64,000 nt of DNA, taken from positions 2,215,365-2,279,364 of the forward strand of contig NW_024104320.1 in the NCBI RefSeq assembly GCF_003945595.2, written 5' to 3'. This DNA comes from Pipra filicauda (lineage: Eukaryota > Chordata > Aves > Passeriformes > Pipridae). This document shows positions 43,701 to 56,200 of this stretch, one piece after another. Positions within the stretch are counted from its first letter, which is position 1. Every line of letters starts with the position of its first letter. The translations under genes were made by a program, and so were the position numbers. A model generated the notes under the pieces. It did not search any database and had not been told where the DNA came from. It saw nothing but the letters and a program-made list of their open reading frames with translations.

Positions 43701-46700
43701 ATAATCATCAATACTACTTTAAAATATTTCTTTTTTTCATTATCACCAGATCTACCTTACTGTACACATGGATAGAGCAGCAAACTGCTTTCAGCTAGAG
43801 TATCTTTTTCTTCTTTTTTCTTCTTTATTTTTTTCTGCTGATTTTCTTCTTCATATAGTCATAGTTCTTGTGGGTTCTTGAGAAAGGCATAAAACTACAT
43901 CCTGTGGTTATTGAATCATACAGAACCCTAAGCAACTTTCCAGGCACTCCACTAAGGGATTTCAAAACCCACACAATTATTCCAGGAGAAATTCTAAGTA
44001 TTGCAAGATTCATCTCTATTTAAATGAATTAATCCCTTGCTAAATGACTTCTCTTTCACCATGGTAATGAAGAACTGTCCTAGGAAATAAATCCAACACT
44101 GATTTCGTAGTTTAACATACTGGTCACTGAGAGTAAATTCAGCAAAGATAACATTCAGAGAAGTAGAAATTGAGCCTCACATCCATATGAAAAAGGTTTA
44201 AGTTTGGTTTTGTGGTAGAGTTTTCAAGGTTACAGTTTAATTCCTCAGGCAAGAACCCTTGTTACATGAAGGTCATCTTTAGTCTGATGAGGAGAAAATA
44301 AGAATATTTATTGGAAAGATATGGATATAAGTCTCAATTTCTACTTCTCAGTCTCTTCAAAATGGCAACTCACTTTAGCTAAACAGTTAAATAGCAATTG
44401 GACCAGAGAAAAATAGAGAAATTAATTGTACAGGCATGTGACCAAGATTCTTTGAAATAAAGTAGACCCTGGTTAAAATACTTTTTCCCAATGAGAGGGA
44501 AGGGGCACTTGAACCTTCGTCATCCACTTGCTCTGTGCGCACCCTACACTACTCATCATCCTGGATCCTGAGTAAAGCTTTCATAAGTCATAATAAAAAA
44601 TGGGGAAAACATCATTATTATACTTGGCATTTAGGTGAGGTATTTAGGCAAAGCGCAGAATTTTACTGAAGTCTGACATTTGACTCCCACTGGAAGTTTG
44701 CAACCTTTAAGTCCATCACAGCTTTCCTACTGACAGTCATATTTTAAGAACAAAGAAATTCTGAAAAGTTATTTTTAGCCAGTAGAGCTGGAATCAAAAG
44801 TTGTCCCTACCCATCATCGCAAAATCAAAATTAGAAAAGTCAAAATATAAAAGATAATTCTTCAGAGGAACGAGATCAGTGAGTGACCCACTTCAAGCTT
44901 TGTCCAATTGAGTCATTCCCCTTTCTGATTTCATTGTTGTTCTATTTGACAATTAAAAATAAAGAGAAGGAATTGAGGGAAAAAAATCTAATGCAAAACT
45001 TAATTTTTGTTGACCGCCCTGAAATATCCTAAAAGGGAACTGCCTTCCACAAGGTGAATATCCATCTGTTTTAAACATCAGGTACCTAAAAGATAACTTG
45101 CCTTCACCACACTGCCATACTTTCTACATTCTGAACCCATGGAAAAATGGCAGTAAATGTAAAGATAGGTTCACACAAACTCCTTTTCTTGTTACACAAC
45201 AATTTTATGAATCTATTTCTGGCCCAGTCAGATTCCCACATACCACAGCCCTGCACCTTTGGCGACTGCAGCTACAGTCAAAATGGGGTGACCCAAACCT
45301 CCAGCTCTGTGAGATTTAGGGTTTCTCCAGACCCACGTCATAAAAGTACTCATGGTTCACAGTATTTTATTCCTGAAAATCAAAATCAGATAAAGAACAA
45401 GCCTTAGTTTAATACAACAGTGAAACCAGTATTTCATATTGGGATTCAAAGCCCTGTTTCATTGGTAACTGTAAACTCTTGTTGTTTTAACATCCGCATA
45501 TAGGTGTTAGATGCACCAGAATCTCTTCTTTTTTTAAATCCTGATTAAATTCTTCTTTTATTTTCAGCTTCAGCTCCAGAAAAAGCTTACCATAAGCAGA
45601 AAGCTCCTCACTAATCTCCAAATCTCCATGGAGAGTGCATCTGTTATGGTGCTCCCTCTGATCTCCTAGTTTTCCTACTGATCTAAAAATAAATATTTGC
45701 TCATAATTTATTTTAAAAAGCCAGTTTCTTTTTCAGGATATCAGAGTAACAGCTATGAAAGAAAGGCAAAAAAAATCAACTTTTTTATTCTGGTTTTGAA
45801 GAAAGCTAATAGAAACAACACCTGATTCACTCAGAGAACTATTTTTAAGCCATTTATAAGCACGACCTTCAAAGAAAGACAGGCTCGAAATACCTGTCCC
45901 TGGATCTAAAGCTGCATCAATGAAATCAAAGCTCAGTGCTCTGTTTTGCTGGACCCACAGGATGTAGGGAGGAGCATCCCTCTCTGAGGCCATTAAAGCA
46001 AATCTGTTCAGGACTCCTTGAATGCTTTCTCAGGTAACATGCTTTATGTCACCTCTGTGGGACCAGACCCTGCTGGGAAGGGCTCCTGTGGTTCCTAAAG
46101 AAAAGTCACTTTGTCCCTTTGCCTTTGTGTGATCACAAAGCATCTCCGAGCAGTCAGACAGTGGCACAAATTCTGCTGTAAGATGAGTGCTCCCCCACCA
46201 CTTAATGATGTGCTGCCAGAGCAAAGCATGTCCTTTGCCGTGCCTCATGCCTGATGTTTTACACTGAGACATTTCATTTGGAGCCTTCCAACTCCTGTTC
46301 CATAAAGAAATTGTAAATCTGTTCCTTTCATCCTTTCCATGCTATTTATGGCCCATACTATATCCCATCAGATTCCCCCTCTTACAAGGTGAGTCCATTT
46401 AACCTGCCATTGTACAGAATGCATGTTAATTGTACAGAAAAACATGGTTTTTTCAACAGGGTTTTACTGCCCTTCACCAGATCTTTTCCTCTTCCACCAT
46501 TTCCCCTGAGACAGGGTGCTGGAGCTATGCACGAACAACACAGACATGGTGTGCCAGGACTTCTGACAGCAGCCTGGCACTATTTTCCAGCTCAGTCCCT
46601 ATGTTTACAGTTCCTGCAACCATGTTTTTTTACTCTAGCTGAGCTCACTGTGTGGACAGACTAAAATGGGATTGAAATACTGCCATTTCCACCCAGCATT

Positions 46701-47286
46701 CAGTTTTGCACTGACATAATCTCCTGTGGTTTCCGAACCTTGGCTGTCCAGATTTATGGACAGGTTACTGCTGAAGGGGAGACGATGAGTCTGGGACAAG
46801 GAGCCTCCACCCGCCCATATCTCTGTACCTGCTGCCAGCACTGCCTGGCAAGGTTTTCCATTGTGCACCTGTTGTCTGATGAACAGAGAAAGGTAAATGA
46901 ACCCTTCTCCTCAGATTTCAACTCTGCAGACATCTCAAAGGAGAACATGGCAAAGCTACTAGCAAGTAGGAGACCATCTTACTTTCATGCATTCTCAGGG
47001 AAGGGCATGTTAAAACCTTGTAGCACTCCAGGTAGCACTCCACTGAGCCAGGATGCCCAAACTATGGGAAATACCAAACCTTGATTTGCAGGATCCCTTG
47101 GCCAGAGCTGTCGGTTGTCTTTGTAGTCAGGGGGGGAGAAGGGAAAAGAGGCAGAGAAAGTATTTTGTTCTTTATTTGGACAAAAATTTTCATCAGAGTG
47201 GTTACAAATAACTCCTTAAGTGGAGGCTTGGGTGCTTCTCATTACACTGAATTGGTCCTCACACATTTTTTTTGCAGCTACACAAG
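40756..47286. other. Intergenic, no gene seen
   Basis: Non-coding sequence with an AT-rich (ATTT)n-like patch at about 40771-40800 and a pyrimidine-rich TTC tract at 43803-43853. ORFs of up to 114 codons at 46-47 kb lie in slightly less AT-rich DNA but have no recognisable domain or splice context. Confidence 0.5.
43803..43853. repeat. Pyrimidine-rich TTC/TTT low-complexity tract
   Basis: About 50 bases of almost pure T and C with repeated TTC units. Confidence 0.7.
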
Positions 47287-47515
47287 TCGTAGAATCATAG
47301 AAAAGTTTGGGTTGGAAAGGATTTTAAAGATCATCTAGTTCCAAACCCTCTAATATGGGCAGGGACATCTTTTAGTAGACCAGGTTGCTCAAAGCCCCAT
47401 CCAACCTGGTCTCGAACACTTCCAGGCCATCCACAGTTTCTCTGGGAAACCTGTTCCAGTGTCTCACCATAGTGAAGAATTTTTTCCTAGTATCTAATCT
47501 AACCCTACCCTCAGT
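47287..47515 (-). repeat. CR1 LINE 3' copy, inverted
   Basis: An inverted CR1 3' end: 'tcgtagaatcatag', 'gtttgggttggaaaggattt', 'taaagatcatctagttccaa', 'agaccaggttgctcaaagcc', 'catccaacctggtctcgaac' and 'gtgaagaattttttccta'. The minus-strand 75-codon ORF here is part of the repeat. Confidence 0.95.
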
Positions 47516-49805
47516 CATGGCAAAGCATTTTACTGCAGACATATGTAGGTTATGACTTGCACTTAAATGGCACCAAAAGCAGCCTTGACGTGAAAACATA
47601 CAACTTTGTGATCAAAACCCAGAGACAAAACTACAGGTAACAGCATTGATCCAGTCTCTTGCTTTATTTGAAAGCACATTCAGATAACAAAGTGCAGAAA
47701 ATAAAGTCATGCCCGTCGTGTAATCCATCTGGGTTTGTGTTTAGAGGAATAACAAGGGCAGAGAAAAATGGAAATTACCACTGTTGTTCCAATACAGTGA
47801 CAGCAAAGTGTCCCCTGATGTTAAGTGTAGCCAGCAAGTGAGGTTCTTAACTGTTTCATAACACAGAGTTATATATTAACAACATATTAACTCAGCAACA
47901 CTGCTTGAGAACTTACACAGTTATTTACAGGTTCGCTCCATAAATTTTCTCTTACATTGGTGATTGAAGTTCCAGGACGTTGCACTGACACACAACGTGT
48001 TGGAGACATTTATGGACACAAACAATTGAATTTTATACTGTGAGTTACAAGACTGTAATAGTTTATGAACTCTCCCACCGCTCTGACCTCTGAGGTTCAT
48101 TAATCACCATACTCAGATCCTCCATTACACTTGGAGTTCCAACATACCAAAAAATTCAGTAATAAGTATTCTAGAAAGTTCTGTATTAGTTTCTTACAGC
48201 TTTCAATGTTGCTTGCAACACCAACAAACTATTACTGACGCTTCAGCTGAGTAGTCCAGTAAGCCATTGGGAAGGTCAAGTGCATCTTTTAAGGAATATA
48301 ATGAAGCAGAACATGGAGAAAGCTGAAATCACTCAACAACAGGGACAAAGTGGCCTTCAGCCTTCCTTATCTTTAAGCTACCAGGCAAGTTAAATCTTTG
48401 CTGCAGTCAGTAGACCACCTCAGCAAGAGAGATTCTCTTAGCTCAAGCTAGTTATCTACATCAGAGCTGGAGAACCACCTTCCAAACAGCGGTCAGTACA
48501 GCTGGGATTTCATAGGTCCCATAAAACTGAAAAGACACTGTCTCATTTTATTTCTATCACAGTTTCTTGTTGTATTTCTATCACCATTTCAGTGTAGTAC
48601 ACTGATTTCAGTGGGGTTGTTTCTGGTTTATCTCATCCTTAATTGGGAAAGAAGCCCAGCCTCTGCCTGCTTTCTCTCTTCCCTATGGACCCAGACCCTC
48701 TGTCATAGGCACTGTAAACCAGGTGCACCTCCAGCAAGGCTGGTAAGGCTGCTGTGGTGGGAGACACACAAGAGAAAGGAAACACCAGATCCTTATTTTA
48801 TATAAGAAGCTGTAAAGAGATGTAGACCATGGACTTCCAAGCAGATGTGTGCCTATTTTTAGCAGGAAGGAATCTGATCCCCTAAACAGAGGAGAAATGT
48901 AGCTAACACGTGCCTGTGATTTCTTGCTGTATTATACCAAACATAGACCAGTATTAGGACATTAAATGTGAATACAATTCTACTGCCAACAAATTGAAAC
49001 AATAAATACAGCACATACACACAAAAAATTACACTTGAAATTATTTCTTAAGAGGACATACTTTCAGTAGCAGGAATATGTTTCTATACAATTAATACAC
49101 CTAAGCTTTGAGATGGCAATCATACTGCAGTTATTTTGGGTCAGTATTACTAAAAGTCTATTGGTATCTTTGCAAATTTAACTCTATTAGAAATACAATT
49201 CCTAAGAATGAAAATGTAGATCACAAACCACTAATAAATGTTTTTCTGAAGGTAATTTTCTCATGTAATTTCCCTGTGGTTATTTGGTATATTTTCATTT
49301 AATCACACTGAGGTACCAGATTTATTATCACATTCTCAAAAGCTCAGTAGCATAGCTGAAAATATTTTATTTCAATAAATTGTCTATGGTAGTAATTACA
49401 GCATTTTATTTCAGCTTGAACTGCAAGTGTTGCAGAATACCTCTCTGAGAAGCTCATCTAATAACTGTGAAAGCAAAGCTACTTCTTTCATAATAAAGTT
49501 TAACTTAGCATCTAGACATGCCACTGCATTGCACCAACTTTGGATTTTGAAACTGCTTCATTAGAAGTGAAGTTTCACTCTATGACAGGTCTTTTGAAGC
49601 TGGTTTCAGTGTAAACAATCTAGCTGTCAGTACAGTGAGGTCAGCAGTCATTGCTCCAGCAGTACAGATAGGTCCCAAGGCGAGATACTGCCAGTGTTTA
49701 AATTAGGAAAATGCTCAAAAAAAACAGATATCAGGACTAAAAATGGCTGTTTAGAAGTATTTCCAGTTGTAAATAATTTCTGTTGGTGTGTTAGATAACC
49801 TATTG
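47516..49805. other. Intergenic, no gene seen
   Basis: Non-coding sequence in which I recognise no repeat family, exon or RNA gene. Confidence 0.5.
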
Positions 49806-50170
49806 CAGAATCATAGCCTACCTTCTCCCCTTGAGAACTCTTCCAAAGCTTGAATGTTCCTGTAGTTTAGGAAGTCCCATTACAGATTTTCCTGCTTTAA
49901 GTTCCAGATTTGATTTCCCATTCCATCACCTTTCGAGATTGAGAATAATTCCCTGCCTTCATTTACATTATTATTCCTTAAAGCTATTTATAGACTGATA
50001 TAATTTACTCTCAGACCTTTCCTCTTCTAGACTAGTTAGCTTAACCCTGTCATCCTCTCCTCTTAACTCCCATTGCTAATACGTGGTCATTTTTTATTCT
50101 TTCCTGTTACACATTCTCCAAAGCTTCCCTTGGTTTTGGGGACCAGAACTACAGGCAGACAGGCAGGTTC
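49806..50170 (-). repeat. Probable old CR1 LINE fragment, inverted
   Basis: It begins with 'agaatcatagcct', an inverted CR1-like tail. Further on, 'cctcttctagactagttagc', 'taaccctgtcatcctctcct' and 'ggttttggggaccagaac' resemble the internal CR1 block usually read as 'cttctccaggctaaaca'. The divergence is high. Confidence 0.45.
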
Positions 50171-50796
50171 TCCACACACTTATGAATTTTAGATAATGGC
50201 TTTTAATTGAGAATTGAGAATCTTCAGGTGCTTCAGAAGAACACTTTTAGATTGTAGATTGCCTCCATGAGTGCAAAACCCTGCAGTAAGATTCTTTTCT
50301 TGATGTGTTTTGCAAGATTGCTGCAGAAAGAGTAAGACTTTCACATCAGCCTCTGATTTTAGGATGCTAAGCCCCTGTGTAGCCCCTTTTAGAAATCAAA
50401 AAGTTCTTCACATTTTTATTTTCATATCTATTTTCTACACATACCTATTTCCTAAATGTTTAATGTTTTCACTAATGTAAGATTAGCTTTGATGCAATGT
50501 AAATATTTATCATTTAAAATGTATTCTACACCACAAAATGTATCCACATCTGTGACTGAAATATGTTCTGTGCAACAGCCAGGTTTTGGTCAGTGCAATG
50601 TTTACTTGATATTTTGCAAATTTATTTGTCATTTTACACGAAGTTTAAGAGATCTACTCCCGAAACTTCCTTGAGGTGCTGGGTCCAAAATACAGACCAG
50701 CAAGTCTTACTGACTCAGGGAACCTATTAAACCTTTATCAGTAAGTTTCATCCAGATGTTGTAGCCACCTGATTCAATACTGAATATCTCTGTCAG
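50171..50796. other. Intergenic spacer between old CR1 and RTE-like LINE
   Basis: AT-rich non-coding sequence with no recognised feature. It flanks the 3' end of the minus-strand LINE. Confidence 0.5.
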
Positions 50797-53235
50797 AATC
50801 ATCATCATCATGGCTGGGCTTTGTGAACAAAGATTAGGGAAAGGTCTCTATCCACGTTTGTCACAAACACGTTGGTGGCTAAAAAGGCCAATACGAGATA
50901 GGCATGTCCAGTTGCAAAAGGCACAGCAGAAAGACTCCTTAGGTGGTAAATTCTGCAAGGCACGATTCTTTCTGTGTTGTCTTTTCTCCTTGAGAGTGAT
51001 CCTGCGTGTGTTCTCAAAGGAAGCAGCAGCGTTATAGATGGTGTGTCTCCAGACCTCCCAGCTGGAGGCCAGAGTAGACCAGTTATGGTGATCAATGTGG
51101 CCAAGGCTGAGATGTTGTTTCAGGGAGTCCTTGTATCTTTTCTTCGGGGCTCCTCTTTTGCGGCAGCCGGTGGCAAGTTCACCATAAAGCAGGATCTTAG
51201 GGAGGCGGTGGTCCTTCATCCTGGAGACGTGCCCTGCCCAACGCAGCTGTGTTCTCAGCAACTATACTTGTGACTACTGCTTGTTCTAGAACAGATGTAT
51301 TGGTCACATAATCTGACCAGTGGATGTTTAGGATTGTACAGAGACAGCTTTGATGGAAACATTCTAGGAGTTGCAGGTGGTGGCGGTAGATGACCCATGA
51401 TTCAGATCCATATAAGAGAGTAGACAGCACAATGGCTCTGTAAACACTGATCTTTGTACTTCTTATTTCGCCAAACTCTTTTATGAAGCTTTCCGAAGGC
51501 ACTGTATGCCTTTGCTAACCTGTTGTCTATCTCTCCGTCAATCTTACCATCCGAGGAGGTGAGGCTACCTAGGTAATTAAATTGTTGGACTGATTTGAGC
51601 ACTGATTCGCCAAAGGTGATAGGGGGATGTTGGAAGACTTCCTGAGGTGCTGGTTGATAGAGAACTTCTGTTTTCTTTAAGCTGACTTCCAGCCCAAAGA
51701 GCTCAGCAGTGTCTGCAAAGCAGGATGTTAAACGCTGCAGAGCTGCTTCTGTGTGGGCGACAAGGGGGTGACGTCATCAGCATAAAGCAGCTCCCAGACA
51801 AGATGGTTTAAGGTCTTGGTGTGGGCCTTCAGTCACCTTAGGTTGAATAGACTTCCATCAGTACGGTATCGAATGTAGATACCGTCCTGATCATCAAGGT
51901 CTGCCGTGGCCCTTTGGAGCATCATGCTGAAAAAGACTGTGAATAGGGTTGGTGCTAGAACACAGCCTTGTTTCACACCATTAGTTATTAGAAAGGGCTC
52001 AGAAAGTGCATTGCCATATCTGACTTGGCCATGTTGATCCTCATGGAGTGAGATGATCATTTTGAGGAACCTGGGAGGACAACCTAAACGTTCCAAAATC
52101 TGCCACAGACCTTTTCTACTCACAGTATCAAAAGCCTTGGTGAAGTCAACAAAAGTTACATAGAGACCTTTGTTCTGTTCCCTACACTTCTCTTGCAGTT
52201 GTCTGAGAACAAACACCATGTCTGTGGTACTCTTGTTGGCTCTGAAACCACACTGACTTTCAGGTAGAATTCCTTCTGCTATAGTGGGTAATAGTCTGTT
52301 CAAGAGTATTCTTGCCAGGATTTTGCCAGCAATGGAGAGCAGAGTAATACCACAGTAATTTGAACAGTCTGATTTAATTCCTTTCTTCTTATACAGGGTG
52401 ATGATGACTGCATCACGAAGGTCTGATGGTAGTTCGCCAAGTTCCCAACAGCGTAGTAAGAACTCATGAAATTTAGCATGGAGTGCAAGGCCCCCATGTT
52501 TCCAGACTTCAGATGGAATGCCATCAACCCCAGTTGCCTTGCCAATTTTCACCTGCTGTATGGTCTTGAGGGTTTCTCCTAAAATGGGGGCAGCATCCAA
52601 TTCATACTTCACCGGTTGTTGTGTGATGGACTGAATTGCTGAGTCTTGGACTACACGGTTGGTACTGAAAAGAGTCTGAAAGTGTTCAGATCATCGATTC
52701 AGAATGGAGGTTTTATCTGTTAGAAGTGTTTGACCATCAGCGTTGAGTAGAGGACTTTGAGCTTGGTATGTAGGCCCATATGCTGTTTTCAGGGCTTCAC
52801 AGAAACCTCTGTGATCACCTGTATCTGCTCATAATTGAGTTTTTTCAGCTAGATCGATCCACCACTTGTTCTGGATGTCACAGAGTTTCTGTTGGAGCTT
52901 GCTGCATGTAATGTGAAAGGCTGTTTTTCTTACGTGACAGGATGGCAGTGCAAGGTGTGCTTGGTAGGCAGTTCTCTTCTTCATCAACAATTCCTGGATC
53001 TCTTGATTGTTTTCATGGAACCAGCTTGTTCTTCTTGAGGGAGAACCCTAAGGTTTCTTCAGAGGACTGCTGGATGTTGTTTTTAATATGGTGCCAGAGT
53101 GTTACAGGAGAGGTATCTGTAGAATCTGTGGAATGGTTATCAAGCCTAGTTTGAAGATTAGCCTGGAATTTGTGTCTCACTGTGGCTGATTGGAGATTGT
53201 TAACTTGGAGTCTCCTCCTTGGGATACTGCCCCTT
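50797..53235 (-). mobile_element. 5'-truncated RTE-like non-LTR retrotransposon (LINE)
   Basis: This is an inactive retrotransposon of about 2.4 kb read on the minus strand. Its coding region is broken (see the pseudogene entry). The 3' end is clear: a stop codon, about 35 bases of 3' UTR, then a short ATG/ATGATGATG microsatellite tail (plus strand 50797-50811), as in RTE-clade elements rather than the ATTCTATG tail of CR1. The left part codes for the linker before the reverse transcriptase. The apurinic-type endonuclease expected at the N-terminus is not detectable above about 53.24 kb, so the copy is 5'-truncated, the usual result of incomplete reverse transcription. The exact 5' boundary is uncertain by tens of bases, and no target-site duplication was found by eye. 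By family resemblance it may be an AviRTE-type element, but that needs a repeat-library search. Confidence 0.85.
50848..53235 (-). pseudogene. LINE polyprotein remnant: reverse transcriptase and C-terminal zinc finger
   Basis: The longest intact piece (259 codons, plus-strand 51833-52612) carries reverse-transcriptase motifs: FVDFTKAFDTV (residues 154-164) with the motif-A aspartate, and NGVKQGCVLAP (211-221) for motif B. A TGA follows SLFNLR. The catalytic YADD box (about 51772-51783) lies just beyond it, and a one-base deletion after that shifts the frame into the piece with AHTEAALQRL. Further pieces hold the thumb region, LRWAGHVSRM and a final C2HC finger (CAFCNWTCLSRIGLFSHQRVC). Upstream, TGA codons at 52691-52693 and near 52832 and a frameshift near 53020 break the linker. 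At least five disabling lesions show that it is dead. It is not a host gene. Confidence 0.85.
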
Positions 53236-56200
53236 TTAGGATTGAATTTAAGAAAGAATAGATTTCTAACAAACTACGTAGGTTTTCTTCTCTACTCAAC
53301 TGAGACACAAAACTGTAGTCAGTGACTGAAAAAGGCTCATTATTCGTAATTAGTGAAGCATCCTTTAAGTTCAGAAGTAAGGAAAGCATGAAAACCTGTA
53401 ACTAAGCCTCGTATTCCAAAAGGCTTTGTTCTGACTTGCTGGTCCAAGACCCATTCCACCAGCTACAAAGTGAAACAGACACAACCACGGGAGTGAAGAT
53501 CCTTCCAGGCAGTTACAAAATTAGCTCTATCACTGTATGCACTGTGCACCAAGCAAAAGGAATACAAGTCCTCCTGAAAAGCCCATAAGTGAGAGGAAGG
53601 TCAGTATGGAATGCACAGTGGCTCAAGAACATAGAATCATATGGAAACATGGTGATGATAATGGTGTTGCTCAACAACAGCTCTCCAGAAGTTCTATTTT
53701 CAGGTGGTTATGTGTTCTCCCTTGAGTCTGAAGAACTACAAAGACTTATGAAACTTGGGAAGATGCAGATGTGAAGGAAAACAACCAAACATCCATCTGT
53801 CTTGGGAGAGAAATGCGTTATGTGAACATTATTTGTTAAGAGCTTCTTACTCAGGGCAAGACTCATCTGGGAACATTCTGAGCTGGGAAACATTAGCTAA
53901 AAAGATGTCAAAGCAGCTTTCCTGAGGAATGCAGGTTGATGTATCTGAAAATTCCCTGGTGGGAATAAGAGGTAGAAACACAAACATAAAATGAATAAGA
54001 TAGAATTGCAGGAGAACTAAGTGCCTGGTCAGAGCAATTCATATTTTTTCTCATAACCAAGATCACCCTGCACACTGGAGATGGGACAGCCTCCAAAAGA
54101 TATTGTCAGCCAAGAGAAAAGTTCCACCAAGGGACCTAATTCACTAGCATTGTGCCTGCCAATTCATTAATCATACTCTCTTTGTATGACAATGTATAAA
54201 TTTTCTCTTTTGCTTTCAATGCCACAAAGCCAAAAATCTTCTACTATCAGTAGTCTTGTACTGTGGGCCATAAATATTTTTAACAAACCACTTGTTGGGT
54301 TGGGTTTTTTTCATTTTTCTTTATGGGTGTAGAAATAAATTTTGATACAACTGCATTCACCTGCATGGACAAATACTCTCTATTTTCTTCCAAAATCTTA
54401 CAACCATAACTTACATTTTTTGTACTTCATTTATTTCAACTTTTTTTGTCATAAAAGTTTGCTTTGTTATATTTTTTCATGGTCAACAGATTTCCAAGTG
54501 TGAAGAAGGTTTAGAGTCATTCTTCATCAATGACCAAAAATTATCAAATTAGAAGTTTCCATATCCACATGCTTTGCATAATTTCACTGTCACCTCAAAA
54601 TACAGAGTATTACTCTCATTACTCTCTTACTCTTACTGGGACAATCTTACTGTCCAGGTCAGCTCATTATCTAAGTGGAGTCTTAAACTGTGTCAATTAC
54701 TTCCTTTACATCACAGAGAGTGAATTCACATACAATTTTGCTTCTTGCCACCTCAGTCTGAATGTGCACATAGTTACATAATAAAAGATTCTCATTTATA
54801 GTTATTATTCTTGATGGCACTGTTTTCATTGAAAAATACTTAGTTTAATGTTAATACATAAAAAGTGGAAATTCCTTAATATAATAAGGAGGCTGAAATA
54901 TTGAAAATGCAATAAAGAAATCTTCCTTCAGAGTTGTATTCCCTACTTATTCATCACACTGAGTAGGTTTTATAATGTTGGTGCTTTGACAAAGCTCAGA
55001 TCACAAAATAGCATGTTTGAAACTTGAAAAACATTTAGAAGATTTCTTCAACAGCAAATTGGGAGAGTCACTGTCTTTTAATGACCTCAGACCAAGGTTA
55101 CATACCTCAGTTTTATATAATAATCAATTATCAGCCTCAACGCATAGAGAGGAGAAAACTCTGTCCTGAACATCAATGGCAAATTATTATCTCTAGAACC
55201 ATCAGGCTACAACCTTCAATTCAATTCGAAGTTGACCTTGAAAATTTGAATCCATAATAAGACCCTTATTCTCTACCACCGGGATCCCAAACAGAGCACA
55301 AACTAACTGTGTCAGCTGCTTTATATGGAAGTAAACAAAGAAAGTGCTCCAATTCTCTTTTTATCATTGAATCAAATGAGATCCATTTGCTCTTGGGTTT
55401 GGATTCTGCATTTAAATTACAGTATTGCATGCCAGAGTGTGCATGTCTTGCTTGATTCAGGGAAACATCTTTCACTTGAATACATGCTTGGTATAAACAT
55501 GTCTCTAACTCCTGCTCAAGTTGGAGTCCTAGAGTTTCCTACAGAGCAAGATACTGTTCAGTAGTGGTAAAATTGATTTTTCAGACAGAAAATAATTATG
55601 GCACCAAATAAAAAATAAATATATTTAAATCATATGAAAATAAATATCTTGAAGTCATATGAAACATGTTTATCATTATTCTGAAAGTTCATATTTAGAG
55701 CTTACTAAACCTCTGAACTCTTTGGATAGCACATGTATCTAGAACATTCTCTATAGTGGAATCCAAAAATATTTTACAGCCTTCACAAATATAAAATTCA
55801 ACCTTACTACAAGTGTGTATCTATTTCTGGGATGACTCAACAGCAATTCTGAAGAGAGTACATAATTTTAACAAATAGAGATAAAATATTCCAAAATTTG
55901 AACTAGAGGACAGGTTCATGCAAAAACTGTGAGTTGATCTACCCTGAAATCTGGTCTGACTGGTGGATAATTCTTACAATCTTCCCAGCAGTGTTGCTCC
56001 AGCTAATTTGCATTTATAGGGCCACAGTCCACATGAGTTACATCAGACCTTTGTTAGGATAAACACCTATAGATACAAACAGAAGTTTGCCTGGATGAAG
56101 AAAATAATAAAATCTGTAAGAAAATGGAGAGAAGGTTGTTAATGCCTTCATAACCAAGTCTGCAAATATTTTGAAGGATGCCTTCTTCTCTGGATCAATT

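Noticed and set aside
46389..47084. Overlapping 70-114-codon ORFs in a less AT-rich patch
   Set aside because: They overlap one another on both strands with no domain, and no convincing donor/acceptor pair links them.
50848..51261. 137-codon ORF with LRWAGHVSRM and a C2HC finger as a host zinc-finger gene
   Set aside because: It is the C-terminal part of the RTE-like LINE polyprotein, contiguous with its reverse transcriptase.
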